A program made the position numbers and the translations under genes. From Streptomyces cellulosae (GTDB lineage Bacteria; Actinomycetota; Actinomycetes; Streptomycetales; Streptomycetaceae), in contig BNBH01000006.1 of NCBI GenBank assembly GCA_014655195.1, positions 152,097 through 216,096 of the forward strand: a stretch of DNA of 64,000 bases, in the 5' to 3' direction. Under the pieces are notes generated by a model. That model saw nothing but the letters and a program-made list of their open reading frames with translations. It made no database searches and was not told the origin of the DNA. Shown here piece by piece: positions 33,730 through 42,585 of this stretch (its first letter is position 1; each line of letters begins with the position of its first letter).

Positions 33730-34029
33730 CGTTCGCCGGGGCCTGCGGTGCCGCAGGCGCGCCGCTCGGGTCGCCTTCCCCGCAGTGCCGCGAACGCGTG
33801 ATGTACGGGGTGGGCCCCGTCACCGTGAGCGTGCCGCTGCCGGGTCGCGGCACCGGCCATGCGGGGCTCACCGGCCGCACAGTCCGCCACCGGCCCTGAC
33901 CCGCCTGTGGGGAGGGTTCTGACCGCCTGACCGGAGGGCCGGGTTCGCCGGGCCCACGGCTCTGCGAGCCCCGCGTATTCGGCCCGGCGGATGCCCCCGC
34001 CTCGCCGACCCACCGGTGTGTTCCGGGGG

Positions 34030-34045
34030 CCGGTTCATGAACCGG
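34030..34045. promoter_or_regulatory. 16-bp perfect palindrome upstream of copA
   Basis: CCGGTTCATGAACCGG lies 67 bp before the copA ATG. Perfect dyad symmetry of this length is typical for dimeric regulators. The protein is unknown; it does not match the other operators in the window. Confidence 0.45.
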
Positions 34046-34050
34046 TCCGA

Positions 34051-34094
34051 CCCGTCCCCGTATCCGGGCAACAGCCCGTCCCCGTATCCAGGCA
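34051..34094. repeat. 20-bp direct repeat before copA
   Basis: CCCGTCCCCGTATCCGGGCA at 34051-34070 and the same sequence with one change at 34075-34094, a 24-bp period. It may be a binding site pair or a local duplication in the leader of copA. Confidence 0.5.
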
Positions 34095-34112
34095 CAGAAA
34101 GACGAGCCTCGC

Positions 34113-36440
34113 ATGACAACCGCCGACACAGAGGCGACCGTCCGGCTGCCCGCGGTCGAACCGCCGGGCCCGGCCGAGCCGCAGCACACGGTCGATCTGT
34201 CCATCACCGGCATGACGTGCGCCTCGTGCGCGGCGCGGATCGAGCGGAAGCTGAACAAGCTGCCGGGTGTGAGCGCGTCGGTGAACTTCGCGACCGCCAA
34301 CGCGCGGGTCGCCTACCCGGACGAGACGACGCCGCAAAAGCTCATCGAAGTCGTCAAGGCCACCGGGTACGGGGCCAGCCTCCCCGCCCCGCCCGCTGCC
34401 GATGCCGGAGCCACGGCCACCGGCGGTGGCGGGCCCGCGAGCGAGGAGGAGCGCCATGTGCGGGCGCTGCGGGACCGGCTGCTGGTCTCCGTGGCGCTGA
34501 CGGTGCCGGTGGTGGTGCTGTCGATGGTGCCGCCCTTCCAGTTCAGGTTCTGGCAGTGGCTGGCCTTCGCACTGGCCTCCCCGGTGGCACTGTGGGGGGC
34601 CTGGCCGTTCCACCGCGCCGCCCTGCTGAACCTGCGCCACCGGGCGGCGACCATGGACACCCTGGTGTCGCTGGGCGTGCTGGCGGCCTGGCTGTGGAGC
34701 GTCTACGCGCTGTTCCTCGGCGGCGCGGGCGAGCCGGGCATGCGGATGACGTTCTCGCTCCTGCCCAATACCGAGCACACGGGCATGGCCGAGGTGTACC
34801 TGGAGGTGGCCGCGGCACTGACCGCGTTCATCCTGGCCGGGCGCTACTTCGAGGCCCGCGCCCGCCGCCGGGCCGGGGAGGCGATCCGGGCCCTGATGGA
34901 CCTGGGTGCCAAGGACGTCACCGTGCTGCGCGACGGCCGCGAGGTCCGCGTGCCGATCGACCAACTGGCGGTCGGCCAGGAGTTCGTCGTCCGGCCCGGG
35001 GAGAAGATCGCCACCGACGGGGTGGTGACCGAGGGCTCCTCCGCCGTGGACGAGTCGCTGCTGACCGGCGAGTCCCTGCCGGTGGAGGTCGGCCCCGGTG
35101 ACGCGGTCACCGGCGCCACCGTCAACGCCGGCGGCCGGCTCGTCGTACGCGCCTCCCGGGTCGGGTCGGACACCAAGCTCGCCCAGATCGCGCGCCTGGT
35201 GGAGGAGGCCCAGACCGGCAAGGCCGAGGTGCAGCGGCTGGCCGACCAGATCTCGGCGATATTCGTGCCCATCGTCATCCTGCTGGCCGTCGAGACCCTG
35301 ATCGCCTGGCTGTACCTGGGCTACCCCGCGGCCGTCGCGCTGACCGCGGCCGTGGCGGTACTCATCATCGCCTGCCCCTGCTCGCTGGGACTTGCCACAC
35401 CGACCGCCCTGATGGTCGGCACCGGCCGCGGCGCCCAGCTCGGCCTACTCATCCGCGGCCCCGAGGTGCTGGAGTCCACGCGCAAGATTGACACGATCGT
35501 GCTGGACAAGACCGGCACCGTCACCGAGGGCCGGATGCGCCTGGCCGACGTCGTTCTCGCCGAGGGCGAGGACCGTGCGGAGGTGCTGCGCCTGGCAGGC
35601 GCGGTCGAGCACGCCAGTGAACACCCGATCGCCAAGGCGATCGCGGACGCCGCCGCCGAGGAGGACGGCGGGCTCGCCTCTGTCACGGACTTCGCCAACC
35701 ACGCGGGCCGCGGTGTCACCGGCACCGTCGAGGGGCGCGAGGTGATCGCGGGCCGCGCGAGTTGGCTGTCCGAGCAGTGGGACCTGGAGATTCCCGCGGC
35801 ACTGGCCCACGCCCAGAAGAAGGCCGAGCACACCGGCCGTACGGTGGTCTTCGCCGCCTGGGAGGACAAGGTGCGGGCCGCCCTGGTGGTCGCCGACACC
35901 GTCAAGCCCACCAGCGCGGCGGCGGTCGCCCAGTTCAAGGAGCTCGGCCTCACCCCGGTCCTGCTGACCGGCGACAACACCGCCGCGGCCGAACACGTCG
36001 CGGCCGAGGTCGGCATCACACAGGTCATCGCCGAGGTCCACCCCGAGGACAAGGTCGCCGAGGTCAAGCGGCTGCAGGCGGCGGGCAAGGTCGTGGCGAT
36101 GGTCGGCGACGGCGTCAACGACGCCGCCGCGCTCGCCCAGGCCGACCTGGGACTGGCGATGGGTACCGGCACCGACGCGGCGATCGCCGCCGCCGATCTC
36201 ACCCTGGTCAAGGGTGACCTGCGCGGCGCTGCCGACGCCATCCGTCTCGCCCGCAGGACCCTGTCCACCATCAAGGGCAACCTCTTCTGGGCCTTCGTCT
36301 ACAACGTCGCCGCCCTGCCGCTGGCCGCCTTCGGCCTGCTCAACCCGCTCATAGCGGGGGCCGCGATGGCCAGCTCCTCGGTCTTCGTCGTCACCAACAG
36401 CCTGCGGCTGCGCCGCTTCCAGCCGGCCAACCGGACGTAA
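34113..36440 (+). CDS. copA: Copper-exporting P1B-1 ATPase CopA
   Basis: 775 residues. N-terminal HMA domain with [12 protein letters not shown] (Cys36, Cys39), eight membrane helices, CPC in the sixth helix (421-423), phosphorylation site DKTGT at Asp465, TGES, HP in [10 protein letters not shown], and [12 protein letters not shown]. This set defines Cu(I) export pumps. CopZ, 384 bp upstream, would load it. Distinct from the cupredoxin-headed ATPase at 44689. Confidence 0.93.
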   Translation: MTTADTEATVRLPAVEPPGPAEPQHTVDLSITGMTCASCAARIERKLNKLPGVSASVNFATANARVAYPDETTPQKLIEVVKATGYGASLPAPPAADAGATATGGGGPASEEERHVRALRDRLLVSVALTVPVVVLSMVPPFQFRFWQWLAFALASPVALWGAWPFHRAALLNLRHRAATMDTLVSLGVLAAWLWSVYALFLGGAGEPGMRMTFSLLPNTEHTGMAEVYLEVAAALTAFILAGRYFEARARRRAGEAIRALMDLGAKDVTVLRDGREVRVPIDQLAVGQEFVVRPGEKIATDGVVTEGSSAVDESLLTGESLPVEVGPGDAVTGATVNAGGRLVVRASRVGSDTKLAQIARLVEEAQTGKAEVQRLADQISAIFVPIVILLAVETLIAWLYLGYPAAVALTAAVAVLIIACPCSLGLATPTALMVGTGRGAQLGLLIRGPEVLESTRKIDTIVLDKTGTVTEGRMRLADVVLAEGEDRAEVLRLAGAVEHASEHPIAKAIADAAAEEDGGLASVTDFANHAGRGVTGTVEGREVIAGRASWLSEQWDLEIPAALAHAQKKAEHTGRTVVFAAWEDKVRAALVVADTVKPTSAAAVAQFKELGLTPVLLTGDNTAAAEHVAAEVGITQVIAEVHPEDKVAEVKRLQAAGKVVAMVGDGVNDAAALAQADLGLAMGTGTDAAIAAADLTLVKGDLRGAADAIRLARRTLSTIKGNLFWAFVYNVAALPLAAFGLLNPLIAGAAMASSSVFVVTNSLRLRRFQPANRT

Positions 36441-36502
36441 CCGTTCCCCTGAGCCGCGCCCGCGCCATCACGCTCATACCCACCGAAAGTAAGGACACCC
36501 TC

Positions 36503-37039
36503 ATGGCTATGCAGATCAAGCACCGCACCGCCCTCGCCATCGCCGCCGGGGTGGTGACCGTCGCCGTCACCGCCAGCGTGGCGGTCGCCGGCGGCGGCCC
36601 GGACACGCCGTCCGTCTCCCCCGCCCCCTCGACGTCGGCCTCCGCTTCCCCCAGCCCGGCGCCCCCGCAGGGCAACGGGACGCCCAGCCCGGCACCCAGC
36701 ACCAGCGCGCCGAACAACGGGCAGAACGGCGGCATGGGCATGAACGGCATGAACGGCATGGGCATGGGCGGCATGAACGGCGGCATGGGCATGAATGGCC
36801 AGAACGGCGGCATGGACATGAACATGCAGATGAACCTGGAAGCCATGCGCATGGGCATGATGTCCGGCATTGAGATGGGCATGCAGCACAACATGCAGAC
36901 GGGCCAGGGCCAGCAGACGACGCCCAGCCCGCAGAGCAGCAGCCCGGCTCCGGACTCGCAGAACCAGGACGGACAGCAGCAGAACAACACCCAGCAGCAG
37001 AACAACATGGACGGCATGAACGGCATGAACGGTGGCTGA
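36503..37039 (+). CDS. Exported Met/Asn/Gly-rich protein, probable copper binder
   Basis: 178 residues. Signal sequence (LAIAAGVVTVAVTASVAVAG), Pro/Ser/Thr linker, then a low-complexity core built of short MGMNG and GGMGM units (about 75-130) and an Asn/Gln-rich end finishing in NMDGMNGMNGG. More than 30 Met residues, almost no Cys: typical of extracellular Cu(I)-binding Met-rich proteins. No globular domain. It lies 62 bp after copA and overlaps the next start by 8 nt. Confidence 0.7.
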   Translation: MAMQIKHRTALAIAAGVVTVAVTASVAVAGGGPDTPSVSPAPSTSASASPSPAPPQGNGTPSPAPSTSAPNNGQNGGMGMNGMNGMGMGGMNGGMGMNGQNGGMDMNMQMNLEAMRMGMMSGIEMGMQHNMQTGQGQQTTPSPQSSSPAPDSQNQDGQQQNNTQQQNNMDGMNGMNGG

Positions 37040-37385
37040 GCCGTCGGACGCCGCTGCGGAGGAGCGGGACCGCCGTATGGCTGCACGGGTGAGCGTGGCG
37101 GCGGCCAGCCTGGCGGGTGCCACACTGCTCACCGCGACTCTGGTGGGCGCCGCCAAGCCGTCCCCGGCGACGCCGGCGCCCGCGGCGGCCAGTACCGCGC
37201 CGTCGGCCGCGGCCCCGGCACCACAGCAGTCGGCGTCCTCGGCTCCGGTGACGCGCAGCAGCGGCAGCGGCTGTGGTTCCGGCGGGCAGTCCGCACCGTC
37301 GGTGGCGGCCCCCGCACCGTCCCAAGGCCAGGGGCAGGGGCAGGCGATGCCGGCCCCGCCGATGACGAGCAGCCGTGGCAGCTGA
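37032..37385 (+). CDS. Short anchored protein; FMN-binding partner without its domain?
   Basis: 117 residues from GTG 37032. A charged start, one hydrophobic anchor (VSVAAASLAGATLLTATLVG), then only Ala/Pro/Ser/Gln-rich linker with a GSGCGSGG patch. In many actinomycetes the gene in this position, just before apbE and a ferric-reductase gene, has the same anchor and linker but continues into an FMN-binding domain; here it stops. So it may be a truncated version or a metal-binding stub (inference). Ends overlap both neighbours. Confidence 0.5.
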   Translation: MAEPSDAAAEERDRRMAARVSVAAASLAGATLLTATLVGAAKPSPATPAPAAASTAPSAAAPAPQQSASSAPVTRSSGSGCGSGGQSAPSVAAPAPSQGQGQGQAMPAPPMTSSRGS

Positions 37386-38331
37386 GCCGGTCGAGGCGCG
37401 GTTTCCGGTGATGGGGTCCGCCGGCCACCTCCTGGTGGTCGGCGGACCCGCACCGGAACTCCTGGCGTGGGCACGCTCCCGGCTGGAAGAGCTCGAATCA
37501 CTGTGGTCCCGGTTCCGCCCCGACAGCGAACTGTGCCGCCTCAACGCCTCGCAGGGCCGCTGGATCGCACTCTCCCCGCCGACCGTCGCGCTCGTGCGGC
37601 AGGCCGTCCGGGCGTGGGAGCTGACCGGCGGCCTCTTCGACCCGACCGTGCTGCCCGCCCTGGAGGCGGCCGGCTACACCCGCAGCTTCGAGGCCATGCC
37701 GCGCGAACTCCCCCCGGGCGCCGCGCCCACCCCGGCTCCGGGCTGCGCGGGCATCGAGATCTGCAGTGACCGCGTACGCCTGCCGCCCGGGGTACGGCTG
37801 GACCTCGGCGGCATCGGCAAGGGATACGCCGCCGACCTCGTCGCGGGCGAGCTGCTCGCCGAGGGCGCCGAGGGCGCCTGCGTCAACCTCGGCGGCGACG
37901 TACGAACGACGGGATCGGCTCCCGGCACCGAGGCGTGGGTGGTCGCGGTGGAGGACGAGGCCGACCCCGGCACGGATACGGCCTGGCTGGCCCTGGCCGA
38001 CGGGGCGATCGCCACCTCCACCCGGCTGCGCCGCCGTTGGCGGCGGCAGGATCGGCAGCTCCACCATCTCATCGACCCGGCCAGCGGCGCACCGGCCGCC
38101 GGCACGGTGGCCACCGTCACCGTGGTGGCCGGCCAGACGCACTGGGCGGAGGTGCTGGCCAAGGCCGCGCTGATCGCCGGACTGCCCGCAGGAGCGGCCC
38201 TGCTGGAGACCCACGGTGTGGCCGGCCTGCTCGTGACCGAAGACGGGACGGCACATCCCGCCGGCCCCTGGGAAAGGTATGTGACGTGGAGCCCCAACTG
38301 TGGTGGCACCTCGCCCGCGCCGGCGGGCTGA
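37375..38331 (+). CDS. apbE: ApbE-type FAD:protein FMN transferase
   Basis: 318 residues from GTG 37375. GGLFDPTVLPALEAAGY and VRLDLGGIGKGYAADLVAGE are the ApbE signatures, with ACVNLGGDVRTTG and HLIDPASGAP completing the active site. ApbE attaches FMN to Thr/Ser of target proteins outside the membrane. No export signal is evident here, as in some actinobacterial forms. It overlaps the ferric-reductase-like gene, the usual partner in flavin-based extracytoplasmic electron transfer. Confidence 0.9.
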   Translation: MAAEPVEARFPVMGSAGHLLVVGGPAPELLAWARSRLEELESLWSRFRPDSELCRLNASQGRWIALSPPTVALVRQAVRAWELTGGLFDPTVLPALEAAGYTRSFEAMPRELPPGAAPTPAPGCAGIEICSDRVRLPPGVRLDLGGIGKGYAADLVAGELLAEGAEGACVNLGGDVRTTGSAPGTEAWVVAVEDEADPGTDTAWLALADGAIATSTRLRRRWRRQDRQLHHLIDPASGAPAAGTVATVTVVAGQTHWAEVLAKAALIAGLPAGAALLETHGVAGLLVTEDGTAHPAGPWERYVTWSPNCGGTSPAPAG

Positions 38332-39824
38332 TGTCCTGGTGGCTGCTGTCGGCCACCGTCGTGTGGGGACTGCTGATGTCCACCCGTGTGCTGGGCCCCC
38401 GAGCGGCCCCCGCACGCCTGTACGACCTGCACCGCTTTCTGTCCGGCCTGTCCCTGGTCTTCCTCGCGGTGCACCTGGTCGCGCTGATCGCCGATGCCTG
38501 GGTCGACATCGGCCTGCTCCAGATCCTGATCCCCTTCACCTCCGACTACCGGCCCGCGGCGGTGGCCTGGGGGGTGATCGCCCTCTACCTGCTGGCCGCT
38601 ATCGAGATCACCTCCCTGCTCAAGCGCCACATCCCGCACCGCTGGTGGCGCTACGTCCATGCCGGCACGTTCGCCCTGTTCGCCCTGACCACCGTGCACG
38701 CCTTCACCGCCGGCACCGACACCACGGTGGTGTGGTGGACCGGGCTCGCCCTCGTCGCGGCGGTCGGGTTCCTGTCCCTCTACCGGCTGCTGGCCGGACG
38801 CCGCAGCAGCGGCGGCACGCCCCCAACCGAAGGCGCCCCCGTCGCGCCTCCGGCGCGCCGCGACCCGCCTGGATCCCGGCCCGTGGTCGTGAAGGACACC
38901 CGGCGCGCCGCTGACGGCGTCGTGACCGTCGACCTCGCCGCCCCCAACGGCACACCACTGCCCCCGTGGGAGCCCGGCGCCCATGTCGACCTCGTCCTGC
39001 CGTCCGGGAAGATCCGCCAGTACTCGCTGTGCGGTGACCCCTCCGACCGAAGCACCTACCGGATCGGCGTGCTGCACCAGCCAGAGGGGCGCGGCGGCTC
39101 GGCAGAGGTCCACGCGCTGCAAGAGGGACAGCACCTCGCCGTCAGCCTCCGCAACAGGTTCCCGCTGGTCCTGGCCGACCACTACCTGTTTTTCGCCGGC
39201 GGCATCGGCATCACCCCCATCCTGCCCATGGTCCGCGCCGTAGCCGTGGCAGGGCGCGAATGGCGCCTGCTCTACGGCGGCCGCTCTCGCGCGACCATGG
39301 CCTTCGCCGACGAACTTGCCGCCCTCGCCGGCGACCGGGTACGCCTGGTACCCCAGGACACCGACGGCCTGCCCGACCTCGCCGCCGCCCTGGAAGCCAC
39401 TCCGCCCGGTGCCGCCGTTTACTGCTGCGGCCCCAAGCCACTGATCAGCGCCGTGGAGAAGACCGTGGCCGCGGACTTCCCCGACCGGCACCTGCACATC
39501 GAACGCTTCGCCGCCCCCGGAACCGGCTCGAAGGACACTAGTTCACCGGCTCCGGCCCGGGAGTTCCAGGTTGAGCTGCGCCGCACCGGGCGGGCGCTGC
39601 CCGTCCCGCCCGAGCGCAGCCTGCTGGACGTGATCCGCGAGGCCGTCCCCGACGCCCCCTCCTCCTGCGAGGAAGGCTTCTGCGGCAGCTGCGAACTAAG
39701 GGTCTTGGCCGGCGCCCCCGACCACCGCGACACCGTACTGCCCGCCGACGAACGCGACCGCCGCGACGTGATCTACCCCTGCGTGTCACGCTCCCGCACC
39801 CCCCGACTGGTCGTGGACCTGTGA
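38286..39824 (+). CDS. Ferric-reductase-like membrane oxidoreductase with FNR and 2Fe-2S domains
   Basis: 512 residues from GTG 38286 (ribosome site GGAAAGG; EPQLWWHLARAGGL matches the family start, so the ATG at 38331 is less likely). About six membrane helices with His residues for haem b (about 1-185), an FNR-type flavin/NAD(P)H domain (about 200-410: RQYSLCG, GGIGITPILPM, CCGPKPLI), and a C-terminal plant-type 2Fe-2S domain with CEEGFCGSCELRVL and a fourth Cys in IYPCVSRS. It moves electrons from NAD(P)H across the membrane, possibly to Cu(II) or Fe(III). Overlaps apbE by 46 nt. Confidence 0.85.
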   Translation: MEPQLWWHLARAGGLMSWWLLSATVVWGLLMSTRVLGPRAAPARLYDLHRFLSGLSLVFLAVHLVALIADAWVDIGLLQILIPFTSDYRPAAVAWGVIALYLLAAIEITSLLKRHIPHRWWRYVHAGTFALFALTTVHAFTAGTDTTVVWWTGLALVAAVGFLSLYRLLAGRRSSGGTPPTEGAPVAPPARRDPPGSRPVVVKDTRRAADGVVTVDLAAPNGTPLPPWEPGAHVDLVLPSGKIRQYSLCGDPSDRSTYRIGVLHQPEGRGGSAEVHALQEGQHLAVSLRNRFPLVLADHYLFFAGGIGITPILPMVRAVAVAGREWRLLYGGRSRATMAFADELAALAGDRVRLVPQDTDGLPDLAAALEATPPGAAVYCCGPKPLISAVEKTVAADFPDRHLHIERFAAPGTGSKDTSSPAPAREFQVELRRTGRALPVPPERSLLDVIREAVPDAPSSCEEGFCGSCELRVLAGAPDHRDTVLPADERDRRDVIYPCVSRSRTPRLVVDL

Positions 39825-39854
39825 CGGGCTCGCCGTGGCCGGACGAAGAGCCGC

Positions 39855-41549
39855 TCACCAGCCTGGATGGCTAGCCGACATCTCCCACTTGGCGTGGTCG
39901 AAGGTGTCGTCGATGAGGACGACCTGGCGTCCTGCGGCGGCGAGCAGTGAGGCGGCAATGGCGGAGCGGAAGCCGCTGTGGCAGTGCACCCAGGTCTCCG
40001 CCTCGGGCAGGTCGGGGATGGCGCCGGGCAGGTCGGGGAGATGGACGTGCCGGGCTTGGGGCAGGTGTCCGGAGCGCCACTCACCGTCGCTGCGGACGTC
40101 CAGGACCTCCACGGCCCGCCTGGCCCGGACGGTGGCGAGGGTCGCGAAGTCGGATCGCGGGTAGAAGGCCAGCTGCTGTGGAGCGGCCCAGGTCAGTGGA
40201 CTCCCGGCGGCGGCCGCCGGATGGTCGAAGCTGATGCGCAGCAGCTCGTACCGGGCCGCTTCGAGCTCCTCGGCATCGGCGGCCAGCAGGGTGACCGGGG
40301 CGTCGGAGGGTACCAGCCAGCCCAGGTAGGTGGCGAGGGGGCCGCGGGCGTCGAAGTTCACCGCGCCGCGCAGGTGGAGATGGGCGAAGTCGGCTCGTGG
40401 CCGAACGTCCACCACCCACTCCCCGGCTTTGATGCGCTGGGCCAGTTCGGTCGGATCGGCGGGTGGGGGCACGGTCAGCGTGGCCAGGGGCGCCGGTCCG
40501 GCCGCATTGATCGCAGCCACCCGGCGGTAGTACGTGGGACGGGGCCGGGGGCCGGCCAGGGCCTCGGCCACGAAGGCGTCCTCGGTCAGGCTGAAGGCGG
40601 GGTTGGCCGCGCGTTCCCGGCCGATGGTCGAACGCTCCACCGGGGTGGCCGCACCTGCCGTGCAGAAGCTGCCGAAGCCGTGGGTCGGCAGGATCACGGT
40701 GTCGTCGGGCAGCACCTCGGCCAGGTGGCGCGCCGACCGGTACTGCCGGCGGGTGAGCGTCTCGGCCAGGTCCAGACCCATCAGGTCGGTGCGCCCAGTG
40801 GTGCCGTACAGCAGCGAACCGCCCGTGCACACCAGCCGGGGTACTGTGTCGGAGTGCGCGAAGGCGTAAGCGACGTGGTGGTCGGTGTGCCCAGGAGTGG
40901 CGATCACCTGTATGCGCAGGTCGCCTGCCGCAAGCTGGTCTCCTTCTCCTACCCGGGTGGCATCGAAGCCGAGTTCCGGGCCGACGGGCACGGCATAGGC
41001 GGCGTCGAAGCGGCGGGCGAGTTCCAGACCACCGGTGACGTAGTCGTTGTGCAGGTGCGTCTCCACGACGGTCGCGAGCCGCAGGCCGCGGTCCTGAAGC
41101 ACGGTGGTGATCCGCTCCAGGTCGCGCTGCGGGTCCACCGCGACCGCGGCAGATCCGTCGGTGATCAGGTAGCTGCGGTTGCCGAGGCTGAGGGTGGCGA
41201 TCTGGATGACCTCCAGGCGTTCGGACAGTTGCGCGGTGAGGTGGAGGGTGACCTCGGTGGACTGATCGGGCTGCGCCTCGACCGGCGACTCCGTGACGCC
41301 GTGGGACGAGAGCACCCGCAGCACCCAGCGCCCCGGTGTCACGTAAAAGCGGAAGGCGCCGGCGGGAGAGGTGACCACCTCGCCGACGAATTCCCCTGCA
41401 AGATCGAGCAGGCGGACCCAGGCACCGGCCACCGGCCCGTCCGGGCCCTCGACCCGGCCGGCCACAACGGTCCGGGTGGCGGTGTCCGTCTCCGGTACGG
41501 CGGCTGCGTGCCGCCCGCCGGGCGGCCCTGCCGCCGGTGCTGCGGCCAT
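39855..41549 (-). CDS. DUF1416-persulfide dioxygenase-rhodanese fusion
   Basis: 564 residues. Domains: an N-terminal DUF1416/carboxypeptidase-regulatory-like beta domain (about 25-105, RTVVAGRVEGPDGPVAGAWV), a metallo-beta-lactamase domain (about 112-350) with THLHNDYVTGG (His165, His167, Asp169) and ATPGHTDHHVAY as in CstB/ETHE1 persulfide dioxygenases, and two rhodanese domains, the first without a catalytic Cys and the second with Cys523 in VHCHSGFRSA. It would oxidise low-molecular persulfides to sulfite and pass sulfur to thiosulfate. DUF1416 is normally a free small protein beside sseA, which lies just upstream here. Confidence 0.85.
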   Translation of the reverse strand: MAAAPAAGPPGGRHAAAVPETDTATRTVVAGRVEGPDGPVAGAWVRLLDLAGEFVGEVVTSPAGAFRFYVTPGRWVLRVLSSHGVTESPVEAQPDQSTEVTLHLTAQLSERLEVIQIATLSLGNRSYLITDGSAAVAVDPQRDLERITTVLQDRGLRLATVVETHLHNDYVTGGLELARRFDAAYAVPVGPELGFDATRVGEGDQLAAGDLRIQVIATPGHTDHHVAYAFAHSDTVPRLVCTGGSLLYGTTGRTDLMGLDLAETLTRRQYRSARHLAEVLPDDTVILPTHGFGSFCTAGAATPVERSTIGRERAANPAFSLTEDAFVAEALAGPRPRPTYYRRVAAINAAGPAPLATLTVPPPADPTELAQRIKAGEWVVDVRPRADFAHLHLRGAVNFDARGPLATYLGWLVPSDAPVTLLAADAEELEAARYELLRISFDHPAAAAGSPLTWAAPQQLAFYPRSDFATLATVRARRAVEVLDVRSDGEWRSGHLPQARHVHLPDLPGAIPDLPEAETWVHCHSGFRSAIAASLLAAAGRQVVLIDDTFDHAKWEMSASHPGW

Positions 41550-41573
41550 GTCCGGTCCCTTCCCTCCAGTTGC

Positions 41574-42401
41574 TCACTTCTCGATCGGAACCCCGACCAT
41601 CGAGCCGTACTCGGTCCATGAGCCGTCGTAGTTCTTCACGTTCACCTGGTCGAGCAGTTCATGCAGGACGAACCAGGTGTGGGCGCTGCGTTCACCGATG
41701 CGGCAGTAGGCGATGGTGTCCCGGTCGAAGTCGACGCCCGCGTCGCGGTAGAGGGTCAGCAGTTCCTCGTCCGGCTTGAAGGTGCCGTCGTCGCTTGCCG
41801 CCTTCGACCATGGGATGTTCCTGGCGGTCGGGATGTGGCCGCCTCGCTGCGCTGTCTCCTGCGGCAGGTGGGCCGGAGCCAGCAGTTCGCCGGAGAACTC
41901 CTGCGGGGAGCGGACGTCGACGAGGTTCTTCTTTCCGATCGCGGCGAGCACCTCGTCGCGGAAGGCCCGGATCGAGTAGTCCGGTTCCCTGGCGGCGTAC
42001 TCGGTCCTCGGCCGCCCTGGCACCTCGTCGGTCAGGGGCCGCGACTGCAGCTCCCACAGCTTGCGACCGCCGTCCAGCAGGCGCACCTGCTCGTGTCCGT
42101 AGACCTTGAAGTACCAGTAGGCGTACGCGGCGAACCAGTTGTTGTTGCCGCCGTACAGCACGACCGTGTGGTCGGGGGTGATGCCGCGCTCGGACAGCAG
42201 TTCCCCGAACCTCTGCCGGTCGACGAAGTCGCGGCGGACCGGGTCCTGCAGGTCGTTCTTCCAGTCGAGCTTCACCGCACCGGGGATGTGACCGGTGTCG
42301 TAGGCGCTCACGTCCTCGTCCACTTCGGCGATCACTACGTGCGGGTCGTCCAGGTGCTGCTGGACCCAGTCGGCGTCGACCAGGGAATCCTTGCGGCTCA
42401 T
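41574..42401 (-). CDS. sseA: Thiosulfate sulfurtransferase SseA (two rhodanese domains)
   Basis: 275 residues from ATG 42401 (ribosome site GGAGGAGG). Two rhodanese domains; the catalytic Cys233 is in IAYCRIGERSAHTW, and the N-terminal domain has HIPGAVKLDWKNDLQD. This is the actinobacterial SseA/CysA-type sulfurtransferase that moves sulfane sulfur from thiosulfate or mercaptopyruvate to thiols. It lies 24 bp upstream of the persulfide dioxygenase fusion, forming a sulfur-oxidation pair next to the copper regulators. Confidence 0.92.
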   Translation of the reverse strand: MSRKDSLVDADWVQQHLDDPHVVIAEVDEDVSAYDTGHIPGAVKLDWKNDLQDPVRRDFVDRQRFGELLSERGITPDHTVVLYGGNNNWFAAYAYWYFKVYGHEQVRLLDGGRKLWELQSRPLTDEVPGRPRTEYAAREPDYSIRAFRDEVLAAIGKKNLVDVRSPQEFSGELLAPAHLPQETAQRGGHIPTARNIPWSKAASDDGTFKPDEELLTLYRDAGVDFDRDTIAYCRIGERSAHTWFVLHELLDQVNVKNYDGSWTEYGSMVGVPIEK

Positions 42402-42585
42402 CACATCCTCCTCCTTTGCCGACGGGCAGAACCCGCGCGGCATCGAGGGCGGCGGACCGGATTCGGGCATGCCTGCTCTTCCAGCACAATCCCTGTCGCG
42501 GCCGACGTCAAACGCGGCGGCCCCGGGCACGAGCGCGTCGGTGCGTGAAGCGGGGCACCGGCACGTCACCGCTGCCCTCACGAGG

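Larger units (their letters stand above)
33730..34112. other. Long copZ-copA intergenic region with hairpin, palindrome and repeats
   Basis: 383 bp without a recognised gene. It contains a GCCTGCGG-TG-CCGCAGGC hairpin just after copZ (33741-33758), the 16-bp palindrome CCGGTTCATGAACCGG (34030-34045), and a 20-bp direct repeat (34051-34070 and 34075-34094, one mismatch) ending 18 bp before copA. It suggests that copA has its own control. Confidence 0.55.

Noticed and set aside
37674..39497. 607-codon minus-strand frame opposite apbE and the ferric reductase gene
   Set aside because: Mirror frame without motifs; plus-strand genes are firmly identified.
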